Below are positions 60,351-64,000 of a DNA stretch of 64,000 nucleotides, piece by piece. The notes under the pieces are model-generated. The model saw only the letters and a list, made by a program, of their open reading frames with translations. It had not been told where the DNA came from and ran no database searches. The DNA is from Billgrantia ethanolica. GTDB taxonomy: Bacteria > Pseudomonadota > Gammaproteobacteria > Pseudomonadales > Halomonadaceae. A program made the position numbers and the translations under genes. Position 1 is the first letter of the stretch. The number at the start of each line of letters is the position of its first letter. The DNA is taken from assembly GCF_021404305.1 (NCBI RefSeq), contig NZ_JABFTX010000001.1:806001-870000 (forward strand). The letters are read 5' to 3'.

Positions 60351-61101
60351 AGGCCCGCAGGGTGGCAAAGGTGCTTTGGTCGGTTTCGGTATTGCCATGC
60401 TGAGAAGCGGTGGCACGTACGTCCGGATCCGCACAGCGCAAGAAGGGGTTGATGCGCTTCTCGCGTGCCAACTGGCTGGGCAGCGTGGGGCGGCTGTGGT
60501 CGCGAGCACGCTGAGTTTCCGCCAGGGCGTCGGCAACGTCCCGATTGTGCGGGTCTGCCTCCTGGGCAAACCTCAGGTTGGCCAGGGTATATTCATGCGC
60601 TGCGAACACCAGGGTGTCGTCCGGAAGCGCGGCCAGCGCCTGAAGGGAGCGATACATCTGCTCCGGGCTGCCCTCGAACAGCCGGCCGCAGCCACCTGCA
60701 AACAGGGTGTCGCCGCAGAACAGCAGAGGCGGGATGCCGGCCGTGAAGAAGGCGATATGATCGAGGGTATGGCCCGGCACCTCGTGGACGTCGAAGCGAC
60801 GCCCCAGGACACGGCAGGTGTCGCCTTGGCCGACCCGCTGCGTCAAGCCCGCGATGGCCGGGTTGTCGGGGCCAATGACCTCGGGTGAATAGCGTTCGAT
60901 GAGCTCCGGCAGGCCACCCGTGTGGTCGTGATGATGATGAGTGACGAGAATGGTACCGAGAGAGAGGCCTTCCTGCTCCAGCGCCTGGATGACCGGCGCC
61001 GCATCGCCTGGATCCACGACACAGGCTTCCGGGCTCGTATCCTGGCGCAGTAGCCAGATATAGTTGTCGCTAAAAGCGGGAATCGGTGTCACGCTCAGCA
61101 T
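60334..61101 (-). CDS. gloB: Hydroxyacylglutathione hydrolase (glyoxalase II)
   Basis: 255 aa (E. coli 251). Metallo-beta-lactamase fold with the binuclear motif THHHHDH (54-60), the HEVPGHTLDHIAFF His, GDTLFAGGCGRLFEG Asp and the C-terminal AAHEYTLANLRFAQ region that binds glutathione. It hydrolyses S-lactoylglutathione in methylglyoxal detoxification. The last codons fall in a short tandem-repeat array. Divergent from a methyltransferase gene. Confidence 0.95.
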   Translation of the reverse strand: MLSVTPIPAFSDNYIWLLRQDTSPEACVVDPGDAAPVIQALEQEGLSLGTILVTHHHHDHTGGLPELIERYSPEVIGPDNPAIAGLTQRVGQGDTCRVLGRRFDVHEVPGHTLDHIAFFTAGIPPLLFCGDTLFAGGCGRLFEGSPEQMYRSLQALAALPDDTLVFAAHEYTLANLRFAQEADPHNRDVADALAETQRARDHSRPTLPSQLAREKRINPFLRCADPDVRATASQHGNTETDQSTFATLRAWKDGF

Positions 61102-61283
61102 AGGCGGTCTGTCCTTGTTGCGTTGGCAACCGAATGTCTAACGAAATGAATGCAGCTTGCCGGAATTTCCCATTGCATCCGGCGTCACTTGGAGTCGCCA
61201 GCATGCGAAACATGGCGACGAACAGCGGCCAATTAGCCAAAAATTGCCTGCAAAACCGGTGATCATGGAGGTAATGGTCGGAA

Positions 61284-62069
61284 ATGTCAAATCCGCACGG
61301 AGCGGCCACCTTGGCTCAGCTGTACCGAGAGGGGCATCGCTACTGGTCCAGCGAGAACGGACAGGCGCATTGGCGTGCCGAACGGGCCTGCCTGGGCCCC
61401 GTATGTGAAAGCCTACACGGCGGCCACAGTCTGGAACTCGGCATGGGCCCCTCGCTGACCGATATGTCACCCATCCGCCATAACATTCGCTGGGCTCCCA
61501 CCGCCGAGCTCTCCGAGTCTGCCTCGAGCCTGGTCTGTCCGCTGGACGCGCTCCCTCTGCCGGATGAATGCCTGCATCTGGTCATCGTGCATCACCTGCT
61601 CGAACTCGTGGACGAACCCCACCGGCTGCTGCAGGAGGCAGCCCGGGTCACGGCGAACGATGGCTGCCTGATCGTGCTGGGCTGGATGCCGCTGGGCGTT
61701 ACCGGTCTGGCACGGCTCTCGCCCAGGCGGCGCAACCGCTTGCCCTGGCGTGGCCACTGGAGAACCCCGGCGAAGCTCGGAGACTGGCTGGAGTTTGTCG
61801 ACTTTCGCATCGAGCGGGTAGACTATTGCGGCTTTCATCTACCCGGCAGCCTGCCCAACAATGCCACGCTCGAAACCCTCGGGCGGCGACATAACGTGCC
61901 GCTGGGCGACAGCTACATCATTCATGCCAGACGCCGAGCACGCCTCGTTCAGAGCCAGCGACCCAAGTTGCGCATTCAGAGCGGCCTGGGCGGCGGAGCC
62001 CTGGGTCATGCAACGCGTGTCGGAAGTGCCACGCCGGAACCAAGTAGAAGGACCACCGAAGTTGAGTGA
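61284..62069 (+). CDS. SAM-dependent methyltransferase, type 11 fold
   Basis: 261 aa. [11 protein letters not shown] is in the place of the SAM-binding GxGxG motif, followed by [51 protein letters not shown], the typical strand 4-5 region (split by residues 88-140). The SAM loop is LELGMGPS, a divergent form. The gene sits beside gloB, rnhA and dnaQ as in many gammaproteobacteria (YafS-like position). Substrate unknown. The 3' end overlaps rnhA by 8 bp. Confidence 0.83.
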   Translation: MSNPHGAATLAQLYREGHRYWSSENGQAHWRAERACLGPVCESLHGGHSLELGMGPSLTDMSPIRHNIRWAPTAELSESASSLVCPLDALPLPDECLHLVIVHHLLELVDEPHRLLQEAARVTANDGCLIVLGWMPLGVTGLARLSPRRRNRLPWRGHWRTPAKLGDWLEFVDFRIERVDYCGFHLPGSLPNNATLETLGRRHNVPLGDSYIIHARRRARLVQSQRPKLRIQSGLGGGALGHATRVGSATPEPSRRTTEVE

Positions 62070-62559
62070 CAGCGAGCGCGACCACCCCCTCCCCAGCGTG
62101 ACGATACATACCGACGGTGCCTGCCGCGGCAACCCGGGCCCCGGCGGGTGGGGAGCCATCCTGGAAAGCGGCAGTCACGAGAAGACCCTCAATGGCTTCG
62201 AGGCGAACACCACCAACAATCGCATGGAGTTGATGGCCGCCATCATGGCGTTGCGCGCGCTCAAACGCCCCTGCGAGGTGGAGCTCTGGACCGACTCCGA
62301 ATACCTGCGCCTAGGCATCACCGAATGGATCCACGGCTGGATGAAGCGCAACTGGAAGACGGCCAATTGCCAACCCGTCAAGAATGCGGAGCTTTGGCGC
62401 GAGCTGCTCGAGGAGACTCGGCGCCACCGTATCCACTGGCATTGGGTCAAGGGACACAGCGGCCATCCCGGCAACGAGCGCGCCGATGCGCTGGCCAACG
62501 CCGCCATCGATGCCCACCGGACCAGTTCCAAGCCCACCATCACTCAACCTGAGTCCTAG
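62062..62559 (+). CDS. rnhA: Ribonuclease HI
   Basis: 165 aa from a TTG start with AAGGA nine bases upstream, inside the end of the methyltransferase gene. All four catalytic acids are present: [32 protein letters not shown] and [11 protein letters not shown]; the basic protrusion [20 protein letters not shown] is kept. It removes RNA from RNA-DNA hybrids. A GTG at 62098 is a shorter alternative start. dnaQ follows 2 bp later in the same direction, whereas E. coli has rnhA and dnaQ divergent. Confidence 0.93.
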   Translation: MSDSERDHPLPSVTIHTDGACRGNPGPGGWGAILESGSHEKTLNGFEANTTNNRMELMAAIMALRALKRPCEVELWTDSEYLRLGITEWIHGWMKRNWKTANCQPVKNAELWRELLEETRRHRIHWHWVKGHSGHPGNERADALANAAIDAHRTSSKPTITQPES

Positions 62560-62561
62560 CC

Positions 62562-63326
62562 ATGCGTCAGATCGTGCTGGATACCGAAACTACCGGCATC
62601 GACCCCCGGGAAGGCCACCGCCTGATCGAGATCGGTGCCCTCGAGCTGGTGAACCGCCGTTTCACGGGGCGCACCTACCATCAGTACATCAATCCCGAGC
62701 GCGAGGTCGAGGCCGAAGCCATCGGGGTGCACGGCATCACCAATGAGTTCCTTGAGGACAAGCCGGTCTTTTCCGCGGTTGCCGATGAGTTCTGGGAGTT
62801 CGTGCGCGGAGCCGAGCTGGTGATCCACAACGCCGCGTTCGACGTCGGCTTCATCGACCACGAGTTCAACCTGCTGCTGGCGGCCCGCGGCGAGCCCCGC
62901 CTGGGGCCAGTGGCCGAGCACTGTCGAATCCTGGATACGCTGCGACTGGCACGCGAGCGCCACCCAGGTCAGCGCAACAACCTGGACGCCTTGTGCAAAC
63001 GCTACGAGATCGACAACGGTCATCGTGTGCTGCACGGCGCCTTGCTCGATGCCGAGATCCTGGCTGAAGTCTATCTGGCCATGACCGGTGGGCAGACGGC
63101 GCTGTCGCTGGATGCGGAGGAGAGCAGCAGCAGCGACGCCATGGCCAGCGGCCTGTCCATTCGACGTCTTTCACTGCCCTCCGGCTCTCTGCGCGTGGTC
63201 CAGCCCAACGCCGAGGAACTCGCCGCTCATGGTGCCAAGCTCGAACAGATTCGTCAGACGGCGGGCAACTGTCACTGGGACGAACTACTGGGCCAGACGC
63301 ATGAGGCCAGCGATGCTGCGCCGTGA
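62562..63326 (+). CDS. dnaQ: DNA polymerase III epsilon subunit (proofreading exonuclease)
   Basis: 254 aa. DEDDh exonuclease: Asp7 and Glu9 in LDTETTG, Asp94 in HNAAFDVGF, His158 and Asp163 in HGALLDAEIL. The C-terminal tail carries QTALSL (178-183), a good beta-clamp-binding peptide, and a polymerase-alpha-binding extension. It starts 2 bp after rnhA; the nudC start lies inside its 3' end. Confidence 0.96.
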   Translation: MRQIVLDTETTGIDPREGHRLIEIGALELVNRRFTGRTYHQYINPEREVEAEAIGVHGITNEFLEDKPVFSAVADEFWEFVRGAELVIHNAAFDVGFIDHEFNLLLAARGEPRLGPVAEHCRILDTLRLARERHPGQRNNLDALCKRYEIDNGHRVLHGALLDAEILAEVYLAMTGGQTALSLDAEESSSSDAMASGLSIRRLSLPSGSLRVVQPNAEELAAHGAKLEQIRQTAGNCHWDELLGQTHEASDAAP

Positions 63327-64000
63327 GCTGCCGCTCGGATGTGGGCACGGCCGGCTGATTCGTGTGGCCGATGGCCGCATCGCCATCGGCCCGGACGGCA
63401 GCCCGCTGCAGCCGGAGCAGCCCTGGTCGCAGAACGTGCAGCCGCTGGCCTTCTGGCATGACGAACCGATAGCGTTATCGGTGGAAGAGCATGCCGACGA
63501 GAATTGGCCGGATGGACGGCAGTGGCTGGCACGGCTTCCGGAGTCCTGGTTTCCGCTGATCTCCACCGCGCTGCAGGTGGCAGCCTGGATACGTGATCAT
63601 CGCTTCTGCGGGCGCTGCGGGGCGCCCTCGGCGCGGCTCGATGCCGAGTTCGCCATGCACTGTGCGCAGTGCGGGCATCGCAACTATCCGCGCATCTCGC
63701 CTTGCATCATCACCTTGGTGACGCATGGCGAGGCCATGCTGCTGGCTCGCAGCCCGCGCTTTCCACCGGGACGCTACTCCACGCTGGCCGGCTTCATCGA
63801 GCCGGGCGAATCGGCCGAGGAGGCGGTGCACCGCGAGGTTTACGAGGAGGTGGGTGTCAGCGTAGGGCGCATTCGCTACTACCGGAGCCAGGCCTGGCCC
63901 TTTCCCCACGCGCTGATGCTGGGCTTCTTCGCCGAGGCCGCCAGCCGGCGCATTCGCATCGACGGCATCGAAATCGCGGACGCCGCCTGGTTCACGCCCG
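63313..64000 (+). CDS. nudC: NAD+ diphosphatase NudC, 3'-truncated by the window edge
   Basis: 229 codons visible from ATG 63313, which overlaps dnaQ by 14 bp. Zinc ribbon RFCGRCGAP ... MHCAQCGHRNYPR with four Cys, Nudix box GFIEPGESAEEAVHREVYEE(VGV), and the NADH-pyrophosphatase-specific SQAWPFP motif followed by ALMLGFFAEA. The enzyme hydrolyses NAD(H) and removes NAD caps from RNA. The remaining C-terminus is outside the window. Confidence 0.9.
   Translation, partial: MLRRELPLGCGHGRLIRVADGRIAIGPDGSPLQPEQPWSQNVQPLAFWHDEPIALSVEEHADENWPDGRQWLARLPESWFPLISTALQVAAWIRDHRFCGRCGAPSARLDAEFAMHCAQCGHRNYPRISPCIITLVTHGEAMLLARSPRFPPGRYSTLAGFIEPGESAEEAVHREVYEEVGVSVGRIRYYRSQAWPFPHALMLGFFAEAASRRIRIDGIEIADAAWFTP

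Overview
The window is a contiguous, gene-dense piece of a high-GC gammaproteobacterial chromosome, most likely from the Halomonadaceae (Halomonas or a close relative). This is inferred from gene content and codon use: three osmolyte or organic-acid uptake systems of TRAP and Yeh type, a full yejABEF set, and GlnS/CysS/PpiB/LpxH in one neighbourhood. I see no rRNA, tRNA, insertion sequence, prophage or CRISPR array, and no stretch above 300 bp without a gene.

Layout. 0-5 kb: lpxH (partial) and ppiB on the minus strand, glnS and cysS on the plus strand, and a DUF1853 gene. 5-8.8 kb: a complete yehZYXW-type glycine-betaine-like ABC importer behind a good sigma-70 promoter. 9-15 kb: a branched-chain 2-oxoacid dehydrogenase operon (E1alpha, E1beta, E2 with two lipoyl domains) preceded by a LiuR-like palindrome and followed by a Ser/Thr-kinase-like gene. 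15-22 kb: a DctPQM TRAP transporter with LysR and VOC genes, divergent from pxpABC (5-oxoprolinase). 22-26.6 kb: an orphan ribbon-helix-helix protein, a GntR regulator and a four-gene MCE/Mla-type lipid ABC system.

26.7-42.4 kb is the most interesting part: an IclR regulator and three transcription units that together encode a CoA-ligase-initiated beta-oxidation route. The units are (i) 3-hydroxyacyl-CoA dehydrogenase plus beta-ketoadipyl-type thiolase, (ii) acyl-CoA dehydrogenase, CoA ligase, hotdog thioesterase and an unknown membrane protein, and (iii) TAXI receptor, fused TRAP permease, crotonase and a large/small acyl-CoA dehydrogenase pair. Copies of a 17-bp palindrome of consensus RTTCYGCCTKGCGRAAY lie at the start of each unit and of iclR, which suggests one regulon for uptake and degradation of a dicarboxylate-like or cyclic acid.

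42.5-64 kb: SulP transporter, metY, a chemoreceptor with a C-terminal sensor, an FAD oxidoreductase with rarD, yafV-rsuA, a membrane GGDEF protein with an intact inhibitory site, yejABEF, mltD, gloB, a methyltransferase, rnhA, dnaQ and the start of nudC. Short tandem repeats sit upstream of yafV and at the 3' end of gloB.

Functional calls rest on reading the protein sequences and motifs; no database search was run.
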